This document shows, in pieces, positions 20,057 through 29,700 of a stretch of DNA of 64,000 nt. This stretch comes from Thalassotalea sp. PP2-459 (GTDB lineage Bacteria; Pseudomonadota; Gammaproteobacteria; Enterobacterales; Alteromonadaceae), in the NCBI RefSeq assembly GCF_001913705.1, contig NZ_MKQD01000065.1, positions 1 through 64,000 on the forward strand, given 5' to 3'. Position 1 is the stretch's first letter, and the number at the start of each line of letters is the position of its first letter. The notes beneath the pieces are model-generated. The model was given only the letters and a program-made list of their open reading frames with translations, was not told where the DNA came from and did no database searches. A program made the position numbers and the translations under genes.

Positions 20057-20562
20057 AAGCGGTTATTATTGTGGCAACGTCGCGAGATAATGGCAATACC
20101 GTTAAGTGTGCTAATGCGTTAGCATTATCATTCCCTGCTGATATTATTAATTTGTCTCACTATCAATTTTCGTATTATGACTATCAAAACAAAAATAAAG
20201 ATGATGACTTTCTCAAATTAGCTGAACAAATATGTCAGTATGATCTCATTATTTATGCGAGTCCTATCTACTGGTATGCGATGTCAGCGCAAATGAAAGT
20301 ATTTTTTGATCGATTAACTGACTTGGTCACCATTGAAAAACTGCTGGGTAGAGCGTTAAAAAATAAACGAAACGCCCTCATTTCAACAGGGGCGGAAAAA
20401 GTAGCACCATCTTGCTTTGTGGAACCATTTGCACTAACAGCAGATTACTTTGACATGAGATTTATCGGGAATTATTACTTACCTGTAATACAGCAAGAGA
20501 TATCAGAGCAGCATTTCGAACAATATATTGTCGAAACAACGCAGGCGTTAAAACAGTATTAA
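20053..20562 (+). CDS. Flavodoxin-fold NAD(P)H-dependent FMN reductase-like protein
   Basis: This 169-residue protein starts at the ATG that overlaps the VOC stop (ATGA). An upstream in-frame TTG is less likely. The N-terminal VIIVATSRDNGNTVKCANAL fits the FMN phosphate-binding loop, and IIYASPIYWYAMSAQMKVFF with DRLTDL is typical of the NADPH-dependent FMN reductase/NAD(P)H oxidoreductase group. As last gene in the SoxR operon it may reduce quinones or other redox-cycling compounds by two electrons. Confidence 0.85.
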   Translation: MKAVIIVATSRDNGNTVKCANALALSFPADIINLSHYQFSYYDYQNKNKDDDFLKLAEQICQYDLIIYASPIYWYAMSAQMKVFFDRLTDLVTIEKLLGRALKNKRNALISTGAEKVAPSCFVEPFALTADYFDMRFIGNYYLPVIQQEISEQHFEQYIVETTQALKQY

Positions 20563-20632
20563 GCGTTAAAATATATAACTAGGGCCTGTTGATCTTTCGC
20601 GTTTATTCTTGCGCAAAAGGCCAAAACCGAAC

Positions 20633-20661
20633 AGCAATTAGACCAAAATCTAATTGCTTTT
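20633..20661 (+). terminator. Rho-independent terminator of the SoxR operon
   Basis: AGCAATTAGA and TCTAATTGCT form a perfect 10-base stem with a 6-base loop followed by TTTT. It lies about 70 bases after the reductase stop and 50 before the next gene. Confidence 0.85.
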
Positions 20662-20712
20662 ATCATCTAATATTTAGACACTTAGCTTATTCATAGTTTT
20701 TTGAGTGATGTT

Positions 20713-23700
20713 ATGTTTCCTAATTGGCAGTTAACCCTGATCAGCATTAGTTATATTGGGTTGTTGTTTATTATTGCCTATTTGGGTGATAAGTATCGCC
20801 ATCGATTAGCCAAGCAGGCACAAAAATATATTTATGCGCTTTCACTTGGTGTTTACTGCACATCGTGGAGTTTTTTAGGCACGACCGGCCAAGCATCAAG
20901 TAATTTTTTATCGCATATTCCTATTTATTTAGGGCCTATCATTATTTTTTTATTTTTCTGGCCTTTTATTCAGCGCATTATTCGTATCAGTTTAAAACTA
21001 AACTTAACCTCAATCGCTGATTTACTCGCCTCTCGGTTTGGTAAATCACATAATCTAGCCATAATTGTTACGTTGGTCGCACTCATTGGCACAATGCCCT
21101 ATATCGCACTTCAGTTAAAAGCCATCGTATACTCTTTCCAACAACTGCAAGCCACTAACGTAGTGAGTACATGGGGCTTTGGCTTGATTGTTAGCTTAGT
21201 ACTGGCAGGTTTTACCGTAATGTTCGGTATTAGAAATATAGACGTGACTGAGCGCCACCCAGGTGTGATGCTTGCCATTGCGTTTGAGAGTTTAGTCAAA
21301 CTTATTGCTTTCTTAGCCGTTGGCTTATTTGTCAGTTTTGTTCTTTTTGATTCGCCGAGTGAAATTTGGCACCAATCTGGGGCTAATATTCAGTTATATC
21401 AAAACTTCAATACGCCTAACCTATTATCTATGTCAGCAATGTTAATTATTGTTATGGCAGCTTTTTTATCATTACCACGCCAATTTCAGGTGATGGTCGT
21501 TGAACTTAAAGATGAAAAAGATACGTGGCTGAGTCGACGTGTGTTTCCGCTGTATTTATTAGTCTTTGCATTATTTGCGGCACCCCTTGGTTTAGCGGGT
21601 GATTTATTGTTAGGAGATTCAGTTCCTGCCGATACTTACGTGCTTTTCTTACCTTGGACACAAGAACAAACTTGGTTAACGCTAGTGGCTTTTTTGGGCG
21701 CAATATCTGCCGCTAGCTCTATGGTCATCATTTCTTCAATTGCATTAAGTACCATGTTAAGCAATGAAATTGTCTTTCCCATGATATTCCGCTCTAGTAA
21801 TACGCGTCACACAGATTACGATAATTTTAGGTCTCGATTACTAAAAATTCGTAAGTTATTAGTGTTAATGGTGATATTACTTGGCTACGGTGTTTTCTTG
21901 CTTGCTTCGCCTGATACGTTAAGTTCTTTAGGTGAAATTGCCTTTGGTGCTTTTGCACAATTAACCCCTGCCCTTGTTGCTGCTTTTTATTGGCGAAGAG
22001 CTAGTTTAACAGGTGTGTATGGCGGTATATTAGTGGGTTTTACTTTATGGCTTTTACTCAACTTTTTACCTCAATTTGGCTTTTACCAATCCCCAATTAC
22101 TGATGGTATTTTACCGGCTAAAAGTAGCGCGAATTTATTGAGCTTGGGCATTAATGTACTGGTGATGTGGGCGTTATCTATTATGAGCCGACAAAGTGTT
22201 CAAGAACGGGTTCAAGCCTCTGTATTTCTTGAATGGCAATTACCTGATATGCAAGCAACTTCACGTAAAAGTCGTAAAATTAATAGCCATGAACTTGAAT
22301 TACTTGTTTCCCGTTTTGTGGGGATTAAAAAAGCTGCGGATAGCTTTGCGCAATTTAACCAACAACACAACAAAAGAGCATTAGGTTTGGCTGTGTATAA
22401 TCAGCGCTTATTGCAATATACCGAAAATACCTTGGCAAGTGTTATGGGATCTTCGTCTGCACAGTTGGTTATTTCGTCAGCGTTGGATGGAAGAGATATT
22501 GCGCTAGATGAACTAGCAGTATTGGTTGAAGATGCATCAAATCAAAAACAACAGCAGATACAGCATTTATTACAAAGTGCGATTGAGAATGCTAGTGAAG
22601 GGATTTCTATTGTTGATCGAGACTTAAAATTGGTCGCGTGGAATAAAAAATACCTCGATATTTTTAAATACCCGAAAGAACTGATTTATGCAGGGGTTAA
22701 AATCGAAAAATTGATCCGCTATAACATTTCACGAGGCTTAGTAGGAGAAGGTAATATTGAACAACAGGTAAATAAACGTATTGCTTATTTACGATCTGGG
22801 AGTTCACATAGTTCAGAGCGAGAGCATGATAATGGTCAAGTGATTCGTATTGAAGGTAATCCATTACCTGATGGCGGCTTTGTCATGATGTTTTCTGATA
22901 TTACTGCTTATCGACATGCAGAACAAATGCTTAAAGCTGAAAACTTCGATTTAGAAACTGTTGTGCAAGAACGAACACAAAAGTTAGAGCAAGCCAATGA
23001 AGCGTTAGAATTTGCACGCGAAAAAGCAGAACAAGCGCATATTAAAAAAAGCTTATATTTAAAGGCTTGTAGCCATGATTTAATGCAACCTCTAGAAGCT
23101 GCTAGACTTTTTACCTCGGCACTTGCTAGTCAAGATAACTTAAATGAAGTTCAGCAGCGACAAGTGAAAAATATTGATCATTCATTGAAAGTGGCGAATG
23201 ATCTTTTAGCGGATTTAAGCGAAATTGCCCGTATTGAAAGTGGCAACATTAAAGCACACTTTGAAGCCTTCCCCTTGCAACCGTTATTTAACGATTTAAG
23301 CCAAGAGTTTTCTGCATCAGCACAAGAGTTATCGGTAGATTTTCGTGTTGCGGCAACCTCGTTATGGGTGCTTTCAGACAAACATATGCTGCGCCGAATT
23401 TTACAAAACTTAATCGGTAATGCGTTTCGCTATGCAAGTCCTGGAAAAGTGTTGTTAGGGGCAAGGTGTCATGACGAAAAAGTGACCATTCAAGTGGCTG
23501 ATAATGGCCCCGGCATTCCAGAAGACAAACAAAATATAGTGTTTGAACAGTTTACCCAATTGAACACGCCACAAACATCTGGTAGCAGTAGAGGGTTAGG
23601 TTTGGGGTTAAATATTACGCAAAGCTTGGCAAATATTTTAGGACATCAGCTCGGATTAACCTCTAAACTTTCACAGGGCTGTAGTTTCACTGTTGGGCTA

Positions 23701-24156
23701 AACAAGGCCGCAATAAATGTTCAGCCAGTCATAGAAAAACCACAAATTAATGTAGGTTTTAGTGATATTACCGTGATGTGTATTGATAATGATCATGATG
23801 TGCTAAGTGGCATGGTTGAGCTATTAAATGCGTGGCAATGTAATGTATTGGCGGCGGCATCCTATCAAGAAGCAAAAGCACTATTTGCAGAGCACTATAA
23901 TGATACTGAAATATTATTGGTAGATTATCAGCTCGATGATGATCATAACGGCCTTGACTTGATACAAGCGTTAAGAGAACAATCGAATCAATACTTGCCA
24001 GCGATATTGATCACTGCTACTACAGATGAAGACATTGAAGAAAAAACCAAGGCGGCAGATGTTGGCTTTATGCGAAAGCTCGTTAAACCTGCAGCGCTAA
24101 GAGCAATGATGAGCGCCATGTTAGCGAAGAAATTACAAGATAAATACTTAACGTAA
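20713..24156 (+). CDS. crbS: Hybrid sensor kinase CrbS with transporter-like sensor domain
   Basis: The protein has 1147 residues from the ATG at 20713; a TTG 12 bases earlier is possible. Order: an SSS/SLC5 transporter-like domain with about 13 helices (1-500), a linker, a PAS domain (about 620-730; ENASEGISIVDRDLKLVAWN), a coiled coil, a HisKA domain with CSHDLMQPLEA (His about 788), an HATPase domain (ADNGPGIP, GLGLGLNI) and a receiver domain with Asp about 1071 (LLVDYQLDDD). CrbS with CrbR controls acetate use (the acetate switch) in Vibrio and Pseudomonas. The acetate symporter nearby supports this. Confidence 0.92.
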   Translation: MFPNWQLTLISISYIGLLFIIAYLGDKYRHRLAKQAQKYIYALSLGVYCTSWSFLGTTGQASSNFLSHIPIYLGPIIIFLFFWPFIQRIIRISLKLNLTSIADLLASRFGKSHNLAIIVTLVALIGTMPYIALQLKAIVYSFQQLQATNVVSTWGFGLIVSLVLAGFTVMFGIRNIDVTERHPGVMLAIAFESLVKLIAFLAVGLFVSFVLFDSPSEIWHQSGANIQLYQNFNTPNLLSMSAMLIIVMAAFLSLPRQFQVMVVELKDEKDTWLSRRVFPLYLLVFALFAAPLGLAGDLLLGDSVPADTYVLFLPWTQEQTWLTLVAFLGAISAASSMVIISSIALSTMLSNEIVFPMIFRSSNTRHTDYDNFRSRLLKIRKLLVLMVILLGYGVFLLASPDTLSSLGEIAFGAFAQLTPALVAAFYWRRASLTGVYGGILVGFTLWLLLNFLPQFGFYQSPITDGILPAKSSANLLSLGINVLVMWALSIMSRQSVQERVQASVFLEWQLPDMQATSRKSRKINSHELELLVSRFVGIKKAADSFAQFNQQHNKRALGLAVYNQRLLQYTENTLASVMGSSSAQLVISSALDGRDIALDELAVLVEDASNQKQQQIQHLLQSAIENASEGISIVDRDLKLVAWNKKYLDIFKYPKELIYAGVKIEKLIRYNISRGLVGEGNIEQQVNKRIAYLRSGSSHSSEREHDNGQVIRIEGNPLPDGGFVMMFSDITAYRHAEQMLKAENFDLETVVQERTQKLEQANEALEFAREKAEQAHIKKSLYLKACSHDLMQPLEAARLFTSALASQDNLNEVQQRQVKNIDHSLKVANDLLADLSEIARIESGNIKAHFEAFPLQPLFNDLSQEFSASAQELSVDFRVAATSLWVLSDKHMLRRILQNLIGNAFRYASPGKVLLGARCHDEKVTIQVADNGPGIPEDKQNIVFEQFTQLNTPQTSGSSRGLGLGLNITQSLANILGHQLGLTSKLSQGCSFTVGLNKAAINVQPVIEKPQINVGFSDITVMCIDNDHDVLSGMVELLNAWQCNVLAAASYQEAKALFAEHYNDTEILLVDYQLDDDHNGLDLIQALREQSNQYLPAILITATTDEDIEEKTKAADVGFMRKLVKPAALRAMMSAMLAKKLQDKYLT

Positions 24157-24202
24157 AAGATACTTTATCGCTACGCTTAGCCAATTTTTTAATCGCTGAG
24201 TG

Positions 24203-24859
24203 TTATTCTTCAGCAAATTGTTGTTCTGATAAGTCTAATTGACTAATCGCGATAACGGCTTGTGTTCGGTTTCTAACATTAAGCTTACGAAAAATCGCAG
24301 TTGCATGCGCTTTAATCGTTGCTTCTGATACGTTCAGATCATAGGCAATTTGTTTGTTTAACATGCCTTGGGCAAACATCATCAAAATTCGATATTGTTG
24401 CTGCGTTAAACTCGCAACACTTTCAGCAATATCAATATGTTGTGTTTTATTACTCGGCGTAAAGGTAGGCGGTAGCCAAATATCACCCATAAAAACCTTC
24501 TGAATGGCAACAAAAATTGTATCAACAGGTGTTGATTTAGGCACAAAGCCCGCAGCGCCATATTCCATGGCTTTACTGATGGTGTCTTGTTCTTCGTGTG
24601 CAGAGACAACAACGACAGGAATTTGTGGAAAATGGTTTCTGACATGGATCAACGTATTAAAGCCGTGAGCGCCTGGAATATTGAGATCAAGTAACAACAT
24701 ATCTGCTGCTTGATTTGCTTGTAGTTGTTGTTCTAGCTCTTCAATGGTCTGTGCTTCTACCCACTGTGTTTTTGTCAATTGAACTTTTAGTGTGTCTAAT
24801 AAAGCTTGTCTGAACAATGGGTGATCATCAGCTATTATTATTTGTTCTGGCTGGATCAT
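24203..24859 (-). CDS. crbR: LuxR-type response regulator CrbR
   Basis: The 218-residue protein has a receiver domain (IIIADDHPLFRQALLDTLK, phospho-Asp in MLLLDLNIPG about residue 57, Lys in GFVPKSTP) and a C-terminal LuxR-type helix-turn-helix (MLNKQIAYDLNVSEATIKAH). It is the DNA-binding partner of CrbS and probably activates acs and the symporter operon. It is convergent with crbS, 46 bases apart, so the pair is not one operon. Confidence 0.9.
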   Translation of the reverse strand: MIQPEQIIIADDHPLFRQALLDTLKVQLTKTQWVEAQTIEELEQQLQANQAADMLLLDLNIPGAHGFNTLIHVRNHFPQIPVVVVSAHEEQDTISKAMEYGAAGFVPKSTPVDTIFVAIQKVFMGDIWLPPTFTPSNKTQHIDIAESVASLTQQQYRILMMFAQGMLNKQIAYDLNVSEATIKAHATAIFRKLNVRNRTQAVIAISQLDLSEQQFAEE

Positions 24860-24906
24860 AATTCGTGTTCCATAGTTTTCCCTAAACTGAGTATATAGCG
24901 ATAATA

Positions 24907-24940
24907 TAAAAAAGCGTATTAGACTTGAGTCTAATACGCT
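24907..24940 (-). terminator. Terminator of pepD
   Basis: On the minus strand AGCGTATTAGACT pairs perfectly with AGTCTAATACGCT, followed by TTTTTT. It lies 15 bases after the pepD stop and 48 bases upstream of crbR. Confidence 0.9.
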
Positions 24941-24954
24941 TCTACGGTTAAAGG

Positions 24955-26415
24955 TCAGCTTTTTTCAGGTATTTGCTTTAAGACTTCAACTAATAATTGC
25001 CAGTATTTATTCACAGATGCAATGTGTACTTTTTCATCAGGGGAGTGCGGAAATTTGATCGTTGGTCCAATAGAAACCATATCCCATTGCGGATAGGCCG
25101 ATTTAAATAAGCCACATTCTAACCCCGCATGAATTACCATAATTTCAGGTAATGTATTAAATAATGACTGATACGCGTCGCGAACTGTAGCCATAATGGG
25201 TGAAGTGGTATCTGGTTTCCAGCCTGGGTAGGCACCATCAAAGATAATGTTTGCCCCTGCAAGGCTGAACACAGAACGAACCATCGATTCAACCTCCGAA
25301 CGGCCGTCATCATGTAAGCTACGGATCAATGTCATACACTCAAAGCGAGTTCCTTTAGTACGCATAACGCCTAAGTTTAGTGAAGACTCTACAATGCCTT
25401 CAATATCATCACTCATACGTATAACACCATTCGGGCAGGCGTTTATTGCGTTTAAAATTTGAGCTTGGCAAGCTGGTGTCCAACACTGTTCGAATTCTTC
25501 TGGAGAAATAAGCAACATGTCTATGTTGGGTTCAGTGGCTTTTAAATTAAAACGTACTGTGGCTAAATAATCAGCGAGACATTGTTTTAATGCTTCGATA
25601 TGTTTATTTTCAACAACAAAGCTTGTTTCAGCTTCACGAGGAATTGCATTTCGCAGGCTGCCGCCATTAAGCTCTGTTAATTGTATATTAAAACGCTCTG
25701 TGGCAATCAATAAGAAACGCACTAACAGTTTACAGGCATTAGCACGACCCGTGTGAATATCAACGCCAGAATGGCCGCCTTTTAGCCCAGATATTGAGAG
25801 GTTAAATGCTGTGGTATTTTTCTTAACAGGTTGAAAGTCGAGGTCAAATCTAGCATTGCCGTCAATACCACCGGCGCAACCCATGTACACTTCACCTTCT
25901 TGTTCGGAGTCAGTATTAATTAAAATGTCGCCTTCTAGCCAATCAGACTGTAAGCCAAAAGCGCCAGTCATGCCTGCTTCTTCATCAATTGTGATTAATA
26001 CTTCTAATGGACCGTGCGCAATATCTGAACTGGCTAGTACCGCAAGTGCTGATACAAGCCCGATACCATTGTCAGCACCTAGTGTGGTGCCATTGGCTGT
26101 GACCCACTCGCCATCAATGTAGGCCTCAATTGGGTCATTGAGAAAGTCGTGTTCTTTGTCATTATTTTTTTGAGGCACCATGTCCATATGGGCTTGTAAA
26201 ATAACCCCTTTTTTGTTTTCCATTCCCGCTGCCGCAGGTTTACGAATAAGTAAATTTCCGACGCTGTCTTCGCTAACCTCTAAGTTTAGCGAGGTAGCCC
26301 ATTGTTGTATCCATGTTGAAACGCGTTGTTCATGTTTCGAGGGGCGAGGAATTTGGCAGAGTTGCTCGAATAATTGCCATAAGATTGAAGGAGAAAGTTC
26401 AGCTAGTTGACTCAC
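24955..26415 (-). CDS. pepD: Aminoacyl-histidine dipeptidase
   Basis: This cytosolic M20-family dizinc peptidase cleaves Xaa-His dipeptides. Its 486 residues match E. coli PepD. Metal-binding motifs are visible: LQAHMDMVPQ (about 78-87), TTLGADNGIG (about 115-124) with bridging Asp, and ITIDEEAGMTGA (about 145-156) with the catalytic and ligand Glu. The start is GTG with AAGGA upstream. It is a single gene with its own terminators on both sides. Confidence 0.95.
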   Translation of the reverse strand: MSQLAELSPSILWQLFEQLCQIPRPSKHEQRVSTWIQQWATSLNLEVSEDSVGNLLIRKPAAAGMENKKGVILQAHMDMVPQKNNDKEHDFLNDPIEAYIDGEWVTANGTTLGADNGIGLVSALAVLASSDIAHGPLEVLITIDEEAGMTGAFGLQSDWLEGDILINTDSEQEGEVYMGCAGGIDGNARFDLDFQPVKKNTTAFNLSISGLKGGHSGVDIHTGRANACKLLVRFLLIATERFNIQLTELNGGSLRNAIPREAETSFVVENKHIEALKQCLADYLATVRFNLKATEPNIDMLLISPEEFEQCWTPACQAQILNAINACPNGVIRMSDDIEGIVESSLNLGVMRTKGTRFECMTLIRSLHDDGRSEVESMVRSVFSLAGANIIFDGAYPGWKPDTTSPIMATVRDAYQSLFNTLPEIMVIHAGLECGLFKSAYPQWDMVSIGPTIKFPHSPDEKVHIASVNKYWQLLVEVLKQIPEKS

Positions 26416-26478
26416 GACGGAGGTTCCTTTTTATTGTGCGTTAAAAAGTAGGTTTATGGTTATATTATGATATGAATA

Positions 26479-26509
26479 AAAAAGCACTGATAGCTCAGTG
26501 CTTTTTTTT
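26479..26509 (-). terminator. Bidirectional terminator between slmA and pepD
   Basis: AGCACTGA and TCAGTGCT with a 4-base loop are flanked by A-runs on the left and eight T on the right. On the minus strand it ends the slmA transcript. Confidence 0.88.
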
Positions 26510-26530
26510 GTATGTATTCAGGGTAAAGCT

Positions 26531-27115
26531 TTATTTACTCGCCATTAAAAATAACCATTGATCGTTAAAGCTCTCACTGGGTTTCTTTTCAAATCCGGTT
26601 CTCACGTATTGACAAATTTTTCCTTCAGCAAACGCAACTAATATGTTGGCCAATGCCAACTCTGGAATGTCAAAACCTTTGCCTTCTCGTAGTTTGCGTT
26701 CACGTAACACTTGTTTAAATTGTGATTCGAGTTTTTCGAAAAATTGGTTAACGCGTGCACGCAAACGTTCATTCTCACCCATTAATGCATCACCAGATAA
26801 AATACGGCACATGCCAGGGTTACGCTCAGCAAAAATTAATAAAACGTGTAATATATGGTGGCATCTAACCAGTGCTTCTTTGTGATCGGTTAAAATTAAG
26901 TTTACGCGTGAGAAAATTGACTCTTCAATAAACTCTATCAAGCCTTCAAACATTCTTGCTTTGGAAGGAAAGTGTCGGTAAAGCGCGGCTTCAGATACCC
27001 CTACTTGTTCTGCAAGTTTGGCGGTAGTGATGCGTTGCCCAGGACTAGTTTGCAACATTAATGCTAAACATTCTAAGATTTGTTGTTTACGATTAGGCTT
27101 TGCGGAACCCGACAT
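26531..27115 (-). CDS. slmA: Nucleoid occlusion factor SlmA
   Basis: This TetR-type DNA-binding protein blocks FtsZ ring assembly over the nucleoid. It has 194 residues, as in E. coli (198). The N-terminal helix-turn-helix reads [20 protein letters not shown], and [16 protein letters not shown] follows. The C-terminal [18 protein letters not shown] is conserved among SlmA proteins. Genes coaBC, radC, rpmB and rpmG beside it are the conserved neighbourhood. The usual dut gene between slmA and coaBC is missing here. Confidence 0.95.
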   Translation of the reverse strand: MSGSAKPNRKQQILECLALMLQTSPGQRITTAKLAEQVGVSEAALYRHFPSKARMFEGLIEFIEESIFSRVNLILTDHKEALVRCHHILHVLLIFAERNPGMCRILSGDALMGENERLRARVNQFFEKLESQFKQVLRERKLREGKGFDIPELALANILVAFAEGKICQYVRTGFEKKPSESFNDQWLFLMASK

Positions 27116-27177
27116 ATTATTATTCTCTAATGATTAAGGTTAATTCGTTTGTTTATTGCAAGATTGTAGCGATAAAC

Positions 27178-28386
27178 TCAAAGTATTTCATCTAGTTGAC
27201 GTTTAATAATAGCGACTAATTGATCAGCAACATGTTGTTTGCTTGCCAGTGGTATATCAACACTTTTATCACGACTAAATATTTTAAGCGCATTGTTTTC
27301 ACTGTTGAAACCGTGCCCTGCTTTGCTGACATCGTTTGCAGCGATCATGTCTAAATTCTTACGTATCAATTTATCTTTGGCGTATTGTTCGACCTGTTGC
27401 GTTTCAGCGGCAAAGCCTACAACGAAAGGTTTAGCCGTTAATTGAGCAACACTAGCAACAATATCTGGATTTTTTTCAAGGGTGAGTGTGAGCTGATCAG
27501 TATCTGCTGTTTTCTTTATTTTGTGTTCAGCCACTTCTGCCATGCGATAATCAGAGACGGCAGCGCAGGCGACAAAAACAGTCGCCTTACTACAATGATT
27601 AAGGGCTTGTTGTAACATTTGTTGTGCGCTATCGACATATACCATGTTACAGCCTTGAATAGGTGCCAAGCTTACAGGGCCTGAAATAACGGTAACATTC
27701 GCACCTGCTTGCAATGCAGATTTAGCGATGGCATAACCCATTTTTCCTGAGCTGTGATTGGAAATATAGCGAACAGGATCAATAGCTTCTCGCGTTGGAC
27801 CTGCTGTGATCACCCAGTGTTGGCCAGCTAAATCGTTAGAGGCAAAGTGGTTGCATACATGTGTTACAATTTCACTGACTTCGATCATGCGTCCCAAGCC
27901 AATATCACCACAAGCTTGTTCGCCACTTCCTGGTCCCCAGATAAGTATATCTCGCTGTATAAGTGTGTGAATATTTTCTTGTGTTGCTTGTGCATGCCAC
28001 ATTTGTTGGTTCATCGCTGGGCTAATGGCGATAGGAGCATCTGTTGCTAACACTATCGTAGAAAGTAAGTCGTCAGCAAACCCATGTGCTATACGCGCTA
28101 TGGTGTTTGCACTTGCTGGTGCAATAAGCATTAAATCAGCCCACTTTGCCAATTCGATATGCCCCATAGCGAGCTCTGCTTCAGTATCTAATAAACTGTC
28201 TGATACCGCTAAACCGGAAACGGCCTGTAGTGTTAGTGGTGTAATGAATGCTTTAGCGCTGTCTGTCATTACAACGCGTACATTCGCACCTTGCTCTTTT
28301 AATCGCCTTACTAGCTCAGGCGTTTTATAAGCTGCGATGCCACCAGTGATGCCTAAGACAATGTTTTTATCTGCGAGTTGTTGCAT
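27178..28386 (-). CDS. coaBC: Bifunctional phosphopantothenoylcysteine decarboxylase/synthetase
   Basis: This protein carries out two steps of coenzyme A synthesis: CoaB joins cysteine to phosphopantothenate (with CTP), CoaC decarboxylates. The 402 residues hold the FMN-binding CoaC half ([15 protein letters not shown] at 15-29, SPAMNQQMW about 120) and the CoaB half from about residue 190 ([20 protein letters not shown], then [19 protein letters not shown]). It is divergent from radC by 87 bases. Confidence 0.96.
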   Translation of the reverse strand: MQQLADKNIVLGITGGIAAYKTPELVRRLKEQGANVRVVMTDSAKAFITPLTLQAVSGLAVSDSLLDTEAELAMGHIELAKWADLMLIAPASANTIARIAHGFADDLLSTIVLATDAPIAISPAMNQQMWHAQATQENIHTLIQRDILIWGPGSGEQACGDIGLGRMIEVSEIVTHVCNHFASNDLAGQHWVITAGPTREAIDPVRYISNHSSGKMGYAIAKSALQAGANVTVISGPVSLAPIQGCNMVYVDSAQQMLQQALNHCSKATVFVACAAVSDYRMAEVAEHKIKKTADTDQLTLTLEKNPDIVASVAQLTAKPFVVGFAAETQQVEQYAKDKLIRKNLDMIAANDVSKAGHGFNSENNALKIFSRDKSVDIPLASKQHVADQLVAIIKRQLDEIL

Positions 28387-28473
28387 ATCTACTAAGTCAG
28401 ACTATTTTTATCGGTAGCGTATAAGAATATCACTATTCATCACTATTGAAAATTGCTAAGCAAAGGAACTGCT

Positions 28474-29145
28474 ATGTTAAAAGATTGGCCAATCATGGAA
28501 AAGCCAAGAGAAAAATTATTATCACTTGGTGCGCAGTCATTATCTGATGCGGAACTACTGGCTATTTTTATCCGCACAGGTGTGAAAGGAAATAACGTTG
28601 TGGAGTTGTCTCGGCAGTTGTTATTAACGTTTGGTAGTTTATCCGCTGTGTTTCAGGCAAGTCAGCATGAATTTTGTCAAATAAATGGTTTAGGAAGCGC
28701 TAAGTATGTACAGCTGCAAGCATGTCTTGAAATGGTTAAAAGGTGCCTTGGCGAAGAGTTAATTAAAGGTGACGCACTGACAAGCTCTCAAGCAAGTAAA
28801 GCATTTCTTATTGGACAGTTAAGGCATGAACATCGGGAAGTGTTTGCTGTTTTATTATTAGATACTCAACATCAGGTTATTGCCTTTGAGAAACTTTTTT
28901 ATGGCACGCTCAATGCTGCAGCCGTATATCCTCGCGTGGTTGTTGAAACGGCTATACGCCAACACGCAAACGCGGTCATTCTTGCACATAACCATCCTTC
29001 TGGTATTGCGGAAGCAAGCATAGCAGATAAGCAAATCACGAATCGTTTAACTCAAGCCCTTGCGCTGGTTGATATCAAGGTACTTGATCATATGATTGTT
29101 GCAGGGCATCAATGTTATTCATTCGCAGAACACGGACTGTTGTAA
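28474..29145 (+). CDS. radC: RadC family JAMM-domain protein
   Basis: The 223-residue protein has an N-terminal helix-hairpin-helix-like region (INGLGSAKYVQLQACLEM) and a C-terminal JAB/MPN domain with HNHPSGIAEASIADKQIT (about 172-189), the usual H-x-H-x10-D zinc motif. The start at 28474 is preceded by AAAGGAA; an upstream TTG is unlikely. RadC is core and strongly conserved but its cellular role is unresolved; the old link to radiation repair was due to recG. Confidence 0.93.
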   Translation: MLKDWPIMEKPREKLLSLGAQSLSDAELLAIFIRTGVKGNNVVELSRQLLLTFGSLSAVFQASQHEFCQINGLGSAKYVQLQACLEMVKRCLGEELIKGDALTSSQASKAFLIGQLRHEHREVFAVLLLDTQHQVIAFEKLFYGTLNAAAVYPRVVVETAIRQHANAVILAHNHPSGIAEASIADKQITNRLTQALALVDIKVLDHMIVAGHQCYSFAEHGLL

Positions 29146-29239
29146 TTAACGAATTGGTTAAAAAATGTTTGATTTTCTTGCATAGCTAGGCAATGAACGG
29201 TAATTTTAAATTATCGATGTGGGATGTTGAGATCAAATA

Positions 29240-29545
29240 ATGACAGAACAAAGTGATACGCCAATTGAGCGAAGACAGTCTTTTCGACTGGATATGGAAA
29301 AGGAATTAGTCAATATTCAATGGCGAGATGCTTCAGGTACAGAATTTAATAAAACGATTGCCTGTTTAGATTTTTCCAGAGGCGGTTTAAAACTGGATTG
29401 TGATCAGGAAATTCCAGTTAATGTGCAAGCGACGGTCATTTTTAAAGCGGCGGCGCCACAAAGTCAAAAACTTACTGGGCAAGTTGTTAGGTGTTTAAAG
29501 CAAGATAGTGGTTGGTATGAAATTGCATTGCGTCTTGATGATTAG
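29240..29545 (+). CDS. PilZ-domain protein (c-di-GMP receptor candidate)
   Basis: This 101-residue protein consists of one PilZ domain: an arginine-rich N-terminal loop ERRQSFRLDMEKELV matches the RxxxR c-di-GMP contact, and DFSRGGLKLD matches the (D/N)xSxxG motif. It may read c-di-GMP made by cyclases such as the one at 11.1 kb. It lies between radC and rpmB, a place empty in E. coli, directly before the ParA-like gene. Confidence 0.88.
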   Translation: MTEQSDTPIERRQSFRLDMEKELVNIQWRDASGTEFNKTIACLDFSRGGLKLDCDQEIPVNVQATVIFKAAAPQSQKLTGQVVRCLKQDSGWYEIALRLDD

Positions 29546-29598
29546 CTGAACGATTTATTTATTTCAAATAAATAAGTACTGCAAAGATTATCACCTCC

Positions 29599-29622
29599 GA
29601 GGTTTGAGCAAAAGTTAACCTC
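29599..29622. repeat. Inverted repeat upstream of parA-like gene
   Basis: GAGGTT (29599-29604) and AACCTC (29617-29622) lie 79 bases before the ParA-like start. It could be an operator for the ribbon-helix-helix partner or a partition site. It is short, so chance is possible. Confidence 0.3.
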
Positions 29623-29700
29623 TAATAATAACAGATCCTAGATATGGTCTATACTTATTAGTCTTCGTATAAGTATGTTGTAATTAAGGAAATCAACAAG

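Noticed and set aside
20581-20625. Insertion-sequence terminus (GGCCTGTTGATC and AGGCC)
   Set aside because: The inverted match is short and no transposase or second end is near, so it is not supported as an element.
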